The notes below the pieces were generated by a model. The model was given only the letters and a program-made list of their open reading frames with translations, searched no databases and had not been told where the DNA came from. From Clostridia bacterium (GTDB taxonomy: Bacteria > Bacillota > Clostridia > Christensenellales > Aristaeellaceae), in assembly GCA_017434085.1 (NCBI GenBank), contig JAFRFY010000022.1:1-61368 (forward strand): a DNA stretch of 61,368 bases. The letters are read 5' to 3'. Positions 51,698 through 59,961 of the stretch are shown here, piece after piece (position 1 is the stretch's first letter; every line of letters starts with the position of its first letter). The position numbers were made by a program, and so were the translations under genes.

Positions 51698-52700
51698 TCC
51701 CCCATTTCAGCTCCGCCACCGAGACGGTCACGCCGTTCAGGGCGGTCTTTGGTACGATGATCCTGCCGCCGGAGGCTGCCGCCGCGCGCGCGCAGACGTT
51801 GTCCACCCCCACGGTGCGCTTCACGAACGCGGAGGGTAGAAAATCCCCCTCGACGGCGTTGAGCGCCTCTGATGTATAAAACGTGATCGGCCAGCCGAGC
51901 GCCCGGCAGCATTCGAGCAGCCCGGGCTCGTCGGATTTTAAGTCGATGGACGCCGCCTCCCGCACCGCCTCGATGCGCAGGCTGTTATCGGATAATACCT
52001 TTTCGACCGCCTCATGGATGGCCCCGGCGGATGTGCCGCGCCGGCAGCCGATGCCGACGCGCAGCGCCCGGGGCACCAGCAGCAGCGTCTCCTCAAAGGG
52101 CCTCAAATCCCTGACGGACACGCACACGCCCAGGTCGCCCGCATCCGACCAGAAAAGCCCGTCCGCCAGGCGCTCGGGCCTCGCCGCGTCGGTAAAAAAC
52201 GGTATATCGCGGGTCAGTATCTCCGCCGAGACGCGCTTCGCCAGCGGCATGGACGTGATCGCCATGCCGTGCTCCGCGGCCCAGGCGTCCACCGAAAACC
52301 GGCCGTTGACGTCGGTGGCGGTGGTGATGACGCTCGTCGCGCCCAGCGCCCCGGCCAGCCGCCGCGCCAGCCGGTTCGCGCCGCCGATGTGGCCGGAGAG
52401 TATCGGTATCACGAACCGCCCGGCCTCGTCCAGGCACAGCACCGCCGGGTCGGAGCGCTTGCTGGCCACGTGTGGCGCGACGGCGCGCACCGCGATGCCC
52501 GCCGCGCCGACGAATACCAGCGCGTCCCGGTCGAACACGCCGCCAACATAGTCGGGCAGCGCGCCGTTGTAGGCGTCAAAGTCGGCGTCCGCGAGCTTCT
52601 CCGGCGTCCGAAGCAGTATATCCGCCTCCGAAAGCGCGTCCCGGACCCTGAGCGCCGTCCGCTTGCCCCGGGCGGTAAAGGCGAACAGCACCGCCCTCAT
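51684..52700 (-). CDS. cbiG: Cobalt-precorrin-5A hydrolase CbiG
   Basis: 338 residues: CbiG N-terminal domain (VFVGAAGIAVRAVAPHVASKRSDPAVLCLDEAGRFVIPILSGHIGGAN), middle region, and C-terminal domain (LRVGIGCRRGTSAGAIHEAV … RTVGVDNVCARAAA). Opens the lactone and releases the C20 fragment as acetaldehyde. Its presence fixes the pathway as the oxygen-independent one. Overlaps cbiF by 4 bases. Confidence 0.95.
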   Translation of the reverse strand: MRAVLFAFTARGKRTALRVRDALSEADILLRTPEKLADADFDAYNGALPDYVGGVFDRDALVFVGAAGIAVRAVAPHVASKRSDPAVLCLDEAGRFVIPILSGHIGGANRLARRLAGALGATSVITTATDVNGRFSVDAWAAEHGMAITSMPLAKRVSAEILTRDIPFFTDAARPERLADGLFWSDAGDLGVCVSVRDLRPFEETLLLVPRALRVGIGCRRGTSAGAIHEAVEKVLSDNSLRIEAVREAASIDLKSDEPGLLECCRALGWPITFYTSEALNAVEGDFLPSAFVKRTVGVDNVCARAAAASGGRIIVPKTALNGVTVSVAELKWGIEFG

Positions 52701-53452
52701 CGCTCCGCCTGCCGGAACTCCGTGGTAAAGCCCGGGTCGTACAGCTTCGAGCGGTCGTAATTGTCTCCCAGGAAGCCGCCCACCACGATCAGCGAGGTCT
52801 TCGTAAGGCCGTTATGGCGTACCGTCTCGCCCAGCGTGCCCACGGTGCAGCGGAATATCCGCTCATCGGGCCAGGTGGCCTTGTACACGATGGCCGCCGG
52901 GGTATCCTCCGGGTAGCCGCCCTCGATGAGCTGCCGCTGGGCGTCGTCCGCCAGCGACGTGGTCAAAAACAGCACCATGGTGGCCCTGTGCTGCGCGAAG
53001 GAGCGTATGCTCTCCCGCTCCGGCACCGGCGTGCGGCCCGCCGCGCGGGTGATGATGACCGACTGGGAAACGTCCGGCAGCGTGTACTCCGCTTTGAGCG
53101 CCGCCGCCGCGCCGCAGAAGGCGCTGACGCCGGGGCACACGTCGTAGGCGATGCCCCGCTTTTCCAGTTCGTCAAACTGCTCCCGCACCGCGCCGTAGAT
53201 GCTGGAATCGCCGGTGTGCAGGCGCACGGTGGTCTTGCCCGCCGCCTCCGCCGCCGCGATGATGCCGATCACCTGCTCGAGCGTCAGCTTCGCGCTATCG
53301 TGGATCTCACAGCCCGCTTTGGCGTAATTGAGCAGCTCCGGGTTCACCAGCGAGCCCGCGTAGATGATCACGTCCGCCTCCTGTAAAAGCCGCGCGCCGC
53401 GCACCGTGATCAGGTCCACCGCGCCGCTGCCCGCGCCGACAAAATGTACCAT
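52697..53452 (-). CDS. cbiF: Cobalt-precorrin-4 C11-methyltransferase CbiF
   Basis: 251 residues: VHFVGAGSGAVDLITVRGARLL, YAGSLVNPELL, LHTGDSSIYGAVREQ, CPGVSAFCGAAAALKAEYTLPD and ITRAAGRTPVPERE fit CbiF/CobM. I start at ATG 53452, 7 bases after GGGAGG; ATG 53458 is only one base from that site. First gene of the cbi operon; no cobalamin riboswitch fits in the 60-base leader. Confidence 0.95.
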   Translation of the reverse strand: MVHFVGAGSGAVDLITVRGARLLQEADVIIYAGSLVNPELLNYAKAGCEIHDSAKLTLEQVIGIIAAAEAAGKTTVRLHTGDSSIYGAVREQFDELEKRGIAYDVCPGVSAFCGAAAALKAEYTLPDVSQSVIITRAAGRTPVPERESIRSFAQHRATMVLFLTTSLADDAQRQLIEGGYPEDTPAAIVYKATWPDERIFRCTVGTLGETVRHNGLTKTSLIVVGGFLGDNYDRSKLYDPGFTTEFRQAER

Positions 53453-53478
53453 ACCCATACCTCCCTTTGTTCGATATG

Positions 53479-53508
53479 ATTTTAACACACCGCGGAATAT
53501 CCTGTCAA
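53479..53508 (-). promoter_or_regulatory. Promoter of the cbi operon
   Basis: Minus strand TTGACA (53508-53503), 18-base spacer, TAAAAT (53484-53479). Confidence 0.7.
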
Positions 53509-53510
53509 TG

Positions 53511-53539
53511 TTGACAAAACCGATCAACCCATCTATAAT
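53511..53539 (+). promoter_or_regulatory. Promoter of the Nudix gene
   Basis: Perfect consensus: TTGACA (53511-53516), 17-base spacer, TATAAT (53534-53539), 23 bases before the ATG. Its -35 lies only 2 bases from the -35 of the divergent cbi promoter. Confidence 0.85.
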
Positions 53540-53562
53540 CACTGTCGGGAGTTGATCTGCAA

Positions 53563-54180
53563 ATGGAAAAAAACAGATGGCTGGACTGGGCAAAGGAGCT
53601 GCAGGACCTCTCGCAAAACGCCCTGGCCTACTGCAAGGATATCTACGACATCGAGCGATTTCGGCGCATCCGGGAGATTTCCGCCGAGATGATGAGCGAA
53701 ATCACAGGCCTGCCGGTCAAACAGGTGAAGGACTATTTCTGCGCCGGGGACGGCTACCAGACGCCCAAGATCGAGACCCGGGCGGCAGTGTTCCGCGACG
53801 GCGGCATACTGCTGGTGCAGGAAAGCACCGGGCGTTGGTCGATGCCCGGCGGCTGGGTGGATTACAACCTGAGCGTGCGCAGGAACGCCGTCAAGGAGGT
53901 ATTCGAAGAGGCCGGAATGACGGTCGAGGCCGAGCGCCTGATCGCGCTGGAGGATCGCAACCGGCACCACGAAAAGCCCCACGCCCACGAGATCCTGTCG
54001 GTGCTGGTACTGTGCAGATACGTCTCCGGGGCTTTTGTCCCAAACGCGGAGACTCAGGACTGCGGCTTCTTCACCCCGGACAACCTGCCGCCTCTGGAAA
54101 CCGCTAAGACGACCCGGGAGCATATCGAGATGAGCTTCAGTGCCCTCGCCGACCCGAACTGGCCTGTGTTCTTCGATTAA
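53563..54180 (+). CDS. Nudix hydrolase with N-terminal helical domain
   Basis: 205 residues: an N-terminal domain (WLDWAKELQDLSQNALAYCKDIYDIERFRRIREISAEMM) like that of nucleoside-diphosphate-linked hydrolases, then a Nudix domain (AAVFRDGGILLVQESTGRWSMPGGWVDYN…). The Nudix box reads G-W-V-D-Y-N-L…KEVFEEAG: the metal EExxG end is present, but the first box Glu is Leu. Probable substrate an X-linked nucleoside diphosphate (ADP-ribose or sugar nucleotide). Stop overlaps that of the LysR gene by 4 bases. Confidence 0.87.
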   Translation: MEKNRWLDWAKELQDLSQNALAYCKDIYDIERFRRIREISAEMMSEITGLPVKQVKDYFCAGDGYQTPKIETRAAVFRDGGILLVQESTGRWSMPGGWVDYNLSVRRNAVKEVFEEAGMTVEAERLIALEDRNRHHEKPHAHEILSVLVLCRYVSGAFVPNAETQDCGFFTPDNLPPLETAKTTREHIEMSFSALADPNWPVFFD

Positions 54181-55049
54181 TCCCCTTCCCGCCACGACCT
54201 GACGTAATCGATAAACCGCCGGGTGGATACGGACAGCGTGCGCCCCTCGGGATAGGCCAGCGCGATCTCGCGCCTGACCGGCGGGTCCAGCGGCCGCCGC
54301 ACGACGCGGAAGTTGGTGCGCCTGAGCACCAGGTCCGACAGCACGCTGACCCCCAGCCCGCCCTCCACCATGGCGATGATGGCGTGGTCGTCCTCCACCA
54401 CGAACTGCGTGTTGGGCTTCACCGAACGGCTGTTCAGCATCACGCGGATGCCGCCGGGGGTGTTCTCCGCGTACATGATGAACGGCTCCGTCAGCAGCTC
54501 GTCCAGCGGTATGGCGGGCTTCTCCGAAAGCGGATGCCCCTCCGGCAGCACCGCCAGCAGGTCGTCCGATTTAAGGTGCAGGCTCGTAAGCCCCTCCTTC
54601 AAGGGCAGCTGTGTGAACCCCAGGTCCACCCGCCCGCGCAGGACCCACTCCTGGATCTGGGCGTAGTCGCCGTGCAGAAGCTCGAAGGTGATGTTCGGGT
54701 AGCTCTGCCTAAAGGCGTGTATGATGCCCGGCAGCCAGTGGGTGGACACGCTGGTGAAGGTGCCGATGCGCAGGTGCCCGGACTCCATGCCCTTGAGCGC
54801 GTCGCGCTTCTCGCTGACCAGCCGCCAGCTCTCGCACAGCGCCTCGATGTAGGGCAGTATCTCCTGGCCGTCGCTGGTCAGCTGGACGCCCGTGCGGTCG
54901 CGCCGCAACAGCTTGAGCCCGCATTCGTCCTCCAGCGAATTGAGGATGTAGGTCATGCCGGACTGCGTGTAGCCCAGCGCGTCCGCCGCCCGGGTCAGGC
55001 TGCCCAGCTCCACCGTCTTTAAAAACGCCTCGTACTTCGATATGCTCAC
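54177..55049 (-). CDS. LysR-family transcriptional regulator
   Basis: 290 residues: winged helix (YEAFLKTVELGSLTRAADALGYTQSGMTYILNSLEDECGLKLLRRDRTGVQLTSDGQEIL) and the two-lobed effector domain (HLRIGTFTSVSTHWLPGIIHAFRQSYPNI … EPFIMYAENTPGGIRVML … GLGVSVLSDLVL). Start taken as GTG 55049, with GAGGGG 9 bases before; GTG 55058 is possible. It follows the 2-oxoacid oxidoreductase operon after a terminator, so its target is not clear from place. Confidence 0.93.
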   Translation of the reverse strand: MSISKYEAFLKTVELGSLTRAADALGYTQSGMTYILNSLEDECGLKLLRRDRTGVQLTSDGQEILPYIEALCESWRLVSEKRDALKGMESGHLRIGTFTSVSTHWLPGIIHAFRQSYPNITFELLHGDYAQIQEWVLRGRVDLGFTQLPLKEGLTSLHLKSDDLLAVLPEGHPLSEKPAIPLDELLTEPFIMYAENTPGGIRVMLNSRSVKPNTQFVVEDDHAIIAMVEGGLGVSVLSDLVLRRTNFRVVRRPLDPPVRREIALAYPEGRTLSVSTRRFIDYVRSWREGD

Positions 55050-55090
55050 CGGCGACACCCCCTCGCCCTTCAATTATACCCCAATATCAA

Positions 55091-55130
55091 CGCAAAAGCA
55101 ATCCAGACCTCGGTCTGGATTGCTTTTGCG
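55091..55130 (-). terminator. Terminator of the 2-oxoacid oxidoreductase operon
   Basis: An 18-bp perfect stem, CGCAAAAGCAATCCAGAC against its complement, with a 4-base loop (55109-55112). The AAAA/TTTT in the stem supplies the U-run. It lies 17 bases after the last gene of the operon. Confidence 0.88.
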
Positions 55131-55147
55131 TCGCCCTGGCGGTCGCG

Positions 55148-55684
55148 TTATTCCGGCTTCCACGCATGGAACGCCTGCTTGTTAATGTCCAAAAGCGCCG
55201 CCTTGCAGCCGGAGAAGGTCTTTTCCATGATCTTGTAGATCATCTTAACGGGCACGACCTTCGAGACCTCCACCACCGCGCCCAGCATGACCACGTTGGC
55301 GGTGCGGGCGTTGCCCAGGGACTGGGCGATGCCGCCGGCGTCCACGTAGTAGACGTTGATGTCGTCGCGGGTGGCCTTCTGCTCGATGAGCGTCGAGTTG
55401 ACAAACAGGTTGCCGCCGGGCTTCACCAGCGATTCAAACTTCAAAAGCGACGGCAGGTTCATGACCACCACGTTGTCCGCCTCGTAGATCAGCGGGCAGG
55501 ACACGGGCTTGTCGGTGGAGATGACCACGGTGCAGTTGGCCGTGCCGCCGCGCATCTCGGGGCCGTAGGACGGCAGCCACGTGGCGTTCATATCGGCATA
55601 CATGGCGGCGTAGGTCACCATCTGACCCATGGTCAGGACGCCCTGTCCGCCGGAGCCTGCGAAAAACAGTTTATTCGTCGCCAT
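55148..55684 (-). CDS. 2-oxoacid:ferredoxin oxidoreductase, gamma subunit
   Basis: 178 residues: LFFAGSGGQGVLTMGQMVTYAAMYADMNATWLPSYGPEMRGGTANCTVVIS is the family signature, with NVVMLGAVVEVSKVVP later. The start ATG 55684 overlaps the beta-subunit stop region; the longer ORF is out of family. It completes a delta-alpha-beta-gamma complex that turns a 2-oxoacid plus CoA into acyl-CoA, reducing ferredoxin. Confidence 0.94.
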   Translation of the reverse strand: MATNKLFFAGSGGQGVLTMGQMVTYAAMYADMNATWLPSYGPEMRGGTANCTVVISTDKPVSCPLIYEADNVVVMNLPSLLKFESLVKPGGNLFVNSTLIEQKATRDDINVYYVDAGGIAQSLGNARTANVVMLGAVVEVSKVVPVKMIYKIMEKTFSGCKAALLDINKQAFHAWKPE

Positions 55685-55685
55685 A

Positions 55686-56429
55686 TCACTGCACCTCCGG
55701 TTCACGGTACACGCCCAGCGGGTAGTACGGCATCATGTTCTCCTTGAGCCACTCCATGGCCTTGGGCGGGGTCAGGCCCCAGTTGGTGGGGCAGATGGAC
55801 AGAAACTCCACAAAGGTGAAGCCCTTGCCCGAAAGCAGCGTCTCAAAGGCCTTGCGCACGGCCTTCTTGGCCTTGCGGATGTTGGCCGGGTCGCACAGCG
55901 CCACGCGCTCGATGTAGGCGGGGCCGTCCAGCGTGGACAGTATCTCGCACATTTTAAGCGGCATGCCCGCCTGCTCGCGGGTGCGGCCGTCCACGCAGGT
56001 GGTGGAGCGCTGGCCGATCAGCGTGGTCGGGGCCATCTGGCCGCCGGTCATGCCGTAGATGCAGTTGTTGATGAAGAAGGTGGAGAACTTCTCCCCCCTC
56101 GCCGCCGCGTGCATGATCTCGCCCATGCCGATGGAGGCCAGGTCGCCGTCGCCCTGGTAGGTGAAGACCACCTTGTCCGGGTGCACGCGCCGTATGCCGG
56201 AGGCCACCGCGGGGGCGCGGCCGTGGGCGGATTCACACATGTCCACGTTCATAAACTGGTGGGCCACCACGCTGCAGCCGATGGGGGCCACGCCGATGGT
56301 CTTGCCCAGCAGGCCCATCTCGTCCAGCGTCTCCATGATGAGGCGGTGCGCGACGCCGTGGGTGCAGCCGGGGCAATAGCTGGTGCTGACTTCCGTCATG
56401 CCCTTCGTATACTGAAATACAGGTTTCAT
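55686..56429 (-). CDS. 2-oxoacid:ferredoxin oxidoreductase, beta (TPP) subunit
   Basis: 247 residues: STSYCPGCTHGVAHRLI, IGVAPIGCSVVAHQFMNVD, the TPP motif FTYQGDGDLASIGMGEIMHAAARGE with FFINNCIYGMTGGQMAPTT, and ICPTNWGLTP. Typical of KorB/VorB-type enzymes; substrate (2-oxoglutarate, branched-chain or aryl 2-oxoacid) is not fixed. Starts 4 bases inside the alpha gene. Confidence 0.94.
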   Translation of the reverse strand: MKPVFQYTKGMTEVSTSYCPGCTHGVAHRLIMETLDEMGLLGKTIGVAPIGCSVVAHQFMNVDMCESAHGRAPAVASGIRRVHPDKVVFTYQGDGDLASIGMGEIMHAAARGEKFSTFFINNCIYGMTGGQMAPTTLIGQRSTTCVDGRTREQAGMPLKMCEILSTLDGPAYIERVALCDPANIRKAKKAVRKAFETLLSGKGFTFVEFLSICPTNWGLTPPKAMEWLKENMMPYYPLGVYREPEVQ

Positions 56430-57502
56430 CGCACTTCCTCCAATATCTTCATGGTCTTGTCCACGATCTCCAGGGACGTGGGCAGCATGCCGCCGGTGCG
56501 GTGTATGAGCTTCACCGGGAAGCGCCCGCGCACGCCCAGCTTCACGTCCTCGATCAGCTGGCCCATGCTCAGCTCCGTGGAGATGACCACCTTCGTCTTA
56601 TCGGTCAGGGCGTCAAACGCGCTATACGGGAAGGGCCAGAGGGTGATCGGGCGGATCAGGCCGGCCTTGATGCCCTGGCTCTGCAGAAGCTCCATGGCCT
56701 CGGTGGCCAGGCGGGCCATCGTGCCGAAGGCCACAAAGACCACCTCGGCGTCCTCGACCTGGGTGCACTCGGCCTTCTGAAGTTCGCGCTCCATGCGGCC
56801 GTACTTCTCAAACAGCCGTTCGACGTGCTGCTCCAGCACCTCGGGCTGCAGGCGCAGGGATTTCACCACGCTGCGCTCCCCCTTCTCGCTGCCGGAGATC
56901 GCCCAGGGCTTGGCCTTCGGGATGTCGGAGGATTTCAGCGGCTCCTTGGGCTCGGGCATCAGCACGGGCTCCATCATCTGGCCCATCAGGCCGTCCACCA
57001 GCACCATCACCGGGTTGCGCCACTCGTTGGCCAGCGCCGGGGCGTCGTAGAGGATATTGATGGCCTCCTGTATGCTCGCCGGCGCGAACACCGGGATGCG
57101 GTAGTCGCCGTTGCCGCCGCCGCGGGTGACCTGGAAGTAGTCCGCCTGGCCGGGCTGTATGGACCCGATGCCGGGACCGCCGCGGGAGGCGTTGAGTATG
57201 GTCAGCGGCACCTCCGCGGAGCACAGGAAGCTCATGCCCTCCTGCATCAGCGCGATGCCCGGGGAGGACGAGGAGATAAAGCCGTCGCCGCCCGCCGCGC
57301 CGCAGCCGTAGGCCATGTTCACCGCGCCCAGCTCGCTCTCTGCCTGGAGGAACCGGCCGCCCCACTTGGGCAGCTCGCGGCTCAGGAACTCGGGGATCTC
57401 GCTCTGGGGGGTGATGGGATAGCCGAAGTAGAACCGCACGCCGCCGCGAATGACGGCCTCGGCAAAGGCCTCGTTGCCCTTCATCAATACCTTTTCAGCC
57501 AT
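56426..57502 (-). CDS. vorB: 2-oxoacid:ferredoxin oxidoreductase, alpha subunit
   Basis: 358 residues: MKGNEAFAEAVIRGGVRFYFGYPITPQSEIPEFLSR, AESELGAVNMAYGCGAAGGDGFISSSSPGIALMQEG, NASRGGPGIGSIQPGQADYFQVTRGGGNGDYR, and the domain-II part VVFVAFGTMARLATEAM. This is the pattern usually annotated as 3-methyl-2-oxobutanoate dehydrogenase VorB, so branched-chain 2-oxoacids are the first guess; the assignment of substrate is inference. Confidence 0.93.
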   Translation of the reverse strand: MAEKVLMKGNEAFAEAVIRGGVRFYFGYPITPQSEIPEFLSRELPKWGGRFLQAESELGAVNMAYGCGAAGGDGFISSSSPGIALMQEGMSFLCSAEVPLTILNASRGGPGIGSIQPGQADYFQVTRGGGNGDYRIPVFAPASIQEAINILYDAPALANEWRNPVMVLVDGLMGQMMEPVLMPEPKEPLKSSDIPKAKPWAISGSEKGERSVVKSLRLQPEVLEQHVERLFEKYGRMERELQKAECTQVEDAEVVFVAFGTMARLATEAMELLQSQGIKAGLIRPITLWPFPYSAFDALTDKTKVVISTELSMGQLIEDVKLGVRGRFPVKLIHRTGGMLPTSLEIVDKTMKILEEVR

Positions 57503-57505
57503 CGC

Positions 57506-57727
57506 TCATTCCTCCTCGTAGATCTCGATCGCGCCGTCGGGACAGACCAGCGCGCAGCTCTGACAGCCGATGCACTGGGTCTGATCGGTCATGCGCGCCG
57601 GGCAGTAGCCCTTGGCGTTCACCTGCGTGTCCATCTCAATCAGCTTCTTGGGGCAGAAGGCCTTGCACAGCTCGCAGCCCTTGCACCTTTCGCGCTTGAA
57701 GACGACCCTGAATTGCTTTTTTGGCAT
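57506..57727 (-). CDS. 2-oxoacid:ferredoxin oxidoreductase, delta (2[4Fe-4S]) subunit
   Basis: 73 residues with two 4Fe-4S motifs: CKGCELCKAFCPKKL and CIGCQSCALVCPDGA. Passes electrons from the TPP subunit to ferredoxin. Lies between the ATPase gene and the alpha subunit, with 3 and 11 bases of spacing. Confidence 0.95.
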   Translation of the reverse strand: MPKKQFRVVFKRERCKGCELCKAFCPKKLIEMDTQVNAKGYCPARMTDQTQCIGCQSCALVCPDGAIEIYEEE

Positions 57728-57738
57728 TTGTTACCCTC

Positions 57739-58464
57739 CTATCTGTCAAGCCAGCCGGGGCGCATGTAAAGCCCCATAGGCATCAGATGCTCATAGCGTC
57801 CCTCGATATCCGCCTCGGGCACGATGCCCGCGGGATAGCAGTCGCACCAAATGAACCGGCCGGTCTCGGCGCATATGCGCTCGCACAGCCTGTGGCCCTT
57901 TTCGATGCACGCCGCGTCGGTCTCCCGAAGCAGATGGGTGTTGTTGATAAGCCCGTCCACGTGTAAGCCCGTGGCGCGCTCGATGGCCTGTAGGTGTGTC
58001 ATCGCGCCGTCCAGATCCCGGGTCTCCGGGCGGTTGGCGTTGATGACGATCAGCGTCAGCGTCTCCTCCCTGGAGAAGTTGTTGCTGAACTGGTTTAATA
58101 CGATGGCCCCGGAATCGTTGCCGCCCAGATCGACGATGACGCGGCAGCCCTTGTCCTCCAGGGGCGCGCGCACATCCGCCGAGAGCTCCGGCAGCTCCGC
58201 CGTCACGTCGTGCTGGTAAGCGCTGCCGTAGACGGGTATGCCCGCCGCCTCCAGCATCGCCCGCCGCTCGCGGGAGCGAAAATAGGGATTGATGATGTCC
58301 AGATCGCAAAGGCCCAGCCGCGCGTAGGGGCCCAGGCCCTTCTTCGCCAGCAGCATCGCAAGGCTCACGCTGAACTCCGTCTTGCCGCTGCCATAGTGGC
58401 CCGTGACCACCATGACGCGCCGGTCGGGCTCCCGGATGCCGCAGAAATCCGACAAACGGTTCAC
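57739..58464 (-). CDS. P-loop ATPase leading the 2-oxoacid oxidoreductase operon
   Basis: 241 residues with a deviant Walker A, VMVVTGHYGSGKTEFSVSLAML, LCDLDIINPYFRSRE (switch-like Asp), CRVIVDLGGNDSGAIVL and VINANRPETRDLDGAMTHLQAIERATGL. This is the MinD/CobQ-like (SIMIBI) fold. It is the first gene behind the operon promoter, so a role in assembly or cofactor loading of the complex is a reasonable guess, not shown. RBS GGGAGGTG. Confidence 0.82.
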   Translation of the reverse strand: MNRLSDFCGIREPDRRVMVVTGHYGSGKTEFSVSLAMLLAKKGLGPYARLGLCDLDIINPYFRSRERRAMLEAAGIPVYGSAYQHDVTAELPELSADVRAPLEDKGCRVIVDLGGNDSGAIVLNQFSNNFSREETLTLIVINANRPETRDLDGAMTHLQAIERATGLHVDGLINNTHLLRETDAACIEKGHRLCERICAETGRFIWCDCYPAGIVPEADIEGRYEHLMPMGLYMRPGWLDR

Positions 58465-58485
58465 CTCCCAGAATTCATATACGTT

Positions 58486-58514
58486 ACATTAACAGTTTAA
58501 CACGGGTTTGTCAA
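58486..58514 (-). promoter_or_regulatory. Promoter of the 2-oxoacid oxidoreductase operon
   Basis: Minus strand TTGACA (58514-58509), 17-base spacer, TAATGT (58491-58486), 22 bases before the ATG. Confidence 0.7.
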
Positions 58515-58579
58515 GCGTATTATACCGTCAAAGGTTTATTTTTGTTAATTATTATCACAGCTTAACCTCCGCTGCGCGG

Positions 58580-58608
58580 TTGATATTTTGGGCCTGATAT
58601 GGTATGAT
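58580..58608 (+). promoter_or_regulatory. Promoter of the Rpn-like gene
   Basis: TTGATA (58580-58585), 17-base spacer, TATGAT (58603-58608), then GGGAGGTGG and the GTG start at 58630. Confidence 0.65.
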
Positions 58609-58629
58609 GAATGTGGGAGGTGGTCGACC

Positions 58630-59511
58630 GTGGCCGAGCAGACGCGGGAGTACCGGGACCGTTTGTTTTGCTTCATATTCGGCAGCGAGGCACATAAGGA
58701 GTGGACGCTGAGCCTGTACAACGCGGTCAACGGCTCCAACTACACCGATCCCGAGGGGATCACCATCGCCACGCTGTCCCAGGTGGTCTACATGGGCATG
58801 CACAACGACGTGGCCTTCCTCATCGCGGATGAGATCAACCTCTACGAGCAGCAGTCCACGTTCAATCCCAACATGCCGCTGAGGCTGCTGCAGTACACGG
58901 GCAACATCTACGAAAAGCTGATCGTGCTGAACCGGAAGAACAAGTACGGCCGCACGCTGATTCCCCTGCCCGTGCCGAAGCTGGTGGTGTTCTACAACGG
59001 CGCCGCGGAGCAGCCCGACGAGACGACGCTCCGCCTCTCCGACGCCTTCCCCGCCCACAGGCGCGACGACGCCGATATTGCCGTGCGGGTGCGCATGATC
59101 AACATTAACAAGGGCCGCAATCCCAGCCTCGCCGACAGCTGCCGCCCCCTGGCGGAGTACGCCTGGCTGGTGGACGCCATACGGGCCAACGAGCGCTGCG
59201 CGCCGCCGGAATCCGCCATCGACGAAGCCCTGGAGCGCATGCCCGACCATTTCCACATCAAACGTTTTCTGGAGGCCCACAAAGCGGAGGTGAAGAAGAT
59301 GTTGCTGACGGAATACAACGAGGCCGAGACCCTGGCCATGTTCAAGGAGGAAGGCCGCGCCGAGGGCCGTGCCGAGGGCCGTGCCGAAGCGGAGCAGAAG
59401 ATGAGCCTGCTGATCTCAAAGCTGGTGGCCGCCGGGCGCACGTCGGAGATTGCGTCCGTCGCCAACGCCGCGCGGCGCGAGCAGCTCTACCGGGAGTTCG
59501 GCATGGCGTAA
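58630..59511 (+). CDS. Rpn-family (PD-(D/E)XK) nuclease/putative transposase
   Basis: 293 residues. YRDRLFCFIFGSEAHKEWTLSLYNAVNGSNY, HNDVAFLIADEINLYEQQSTFNPNMPLRLLQY (Asp and Glu-x-Gln of the nuclease core) and PVPKLVVFYNG are typical of the Rpn/PDDEXK group, as is the C-terminal coiled tail with three EGRA repeats. Such proteins promote recombination and are often multicopy in gut Clostridia; I see no insertion-sequence ends. Start is GTG 58630 with GGGAGGTGG; the longer ORF begins upstream of the promoter's start point. Confidence 0.88.
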   Translation: MAEQTREYRDRLFCFIFGSEAHKEWTLSLYNAVNGSNYTDPEGITIATLSQVVYMGMHNDVAFLIADEINLYEQQSTFNPNMPLRLLQYTGNIYEKLIVLNRKNKYGRTLIPLPVPKLVVFYNGAAEQPDETTLRLSDAFPAHRRDDADIAVRVRMININKGRNPSLADSCRPLAEYAWLVDAIRANERCAPPESAIDEALERMPDHFHIKRFLEAHKAEVKKMLLTEYNEAETLAMFKEEGRAEGRAEGRAEAEQKMSLLISKLVAAGRTSEIASVANAARREQLYREFGMA

Positions 59512-59558
59512 TACCCGCTGTATACCTGTCACACGCCATGATTTAACAGAATCATCAT

Positions 59559-59587
59559 TTGACAAGGTTACACACCGGTGATAAAAT
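59559..59587 (+). promoter_or_regulatory. Promoter of the T-box leader
   Basis: TTGACA (59559-59564), 17-base spacer, TAAAAT (59582-59587). Transcription should start near 59594. Confidence 0.78.
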
Positions 59588-59593
59588 TCTGTC

Positions 59594-59900
59594 AACTGAA
59601 TAAGTTCTTCAAAGGCAATGACGAAGACGGCTGAGCCAAGCCGCTGTACAGAGATTCGACCGCCTGCTGAGAGGTCGATCAGAGCTTGCTCACAGGCCCA
59701 TCCCTTCCGAGCCGGAAGCCCCAAAGTGTCAGACCGCCAGTCTGACGTGAGTAGGCGTTTCCCGTGATTGCTGCGTAAAGGCACAGGGCTTGATGGAGCC
59801 CGATGAGCGGCACAGCGATGTGCAATTTGAGTGGTACCGCGGGTTGTTTATGACCCGTCTCAAGGAAGCGCGACAGGCGCGTTTTTGAGGCGGGTTTTTT
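59594..59900 (+). ncRNA. T-box riboswitch leader with terminator/antiterminator
   Basis: The T-box core TGGTACCGCGG stands at 59832-59842 inside an antiterminator formed by TGAG…GCGGGT (59828-59844) and ACCCGT-CTCA (59853-59862). The competing terminator pairs ACCCGTCTCAA (59853-59863) with TTGAGGCGGGT (59885-59895) and ends in five T more. Stem I is recognisable: AATGACGAAGAC at 59618, CAGAGA at 59649, an apical TCGACC/GGTCGA stem with loop GCCTGCTGAGA, and TTCCGAGC (59705) on the 3' side; a GTCAGAC/GTCTGAC stem follows at 59728. The specifier is uncertain; by alignment of the CCCATCC part, CCC (Pro) or GCC (Ala) are possible. The rest of the 59512-59961 gap holds only the promoter and the ribosome site. 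Confidence 0.92.
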
Positions 59901-59961
59901 CGTGCAGGCCATCACCTGGCGGAGGGCCCCGCAGATCAGATCGAGGGAGGAATGATCACCA

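Noticed and set aside
53453..53562. Cobalamin riboswitch before the cbi operon
   Set aside because: Only about 60 bases lie between the promoter and cbiF, and no B12-box-like sequence is visible.
59341..59400. EGRA tandem repeat in the Rpn-like gene as a possible unstable repeat or sequencing artefact
   Set aside because: Such Glu-Gly-Arg-Ala repeats in the coiled tail are usual for this protein family.
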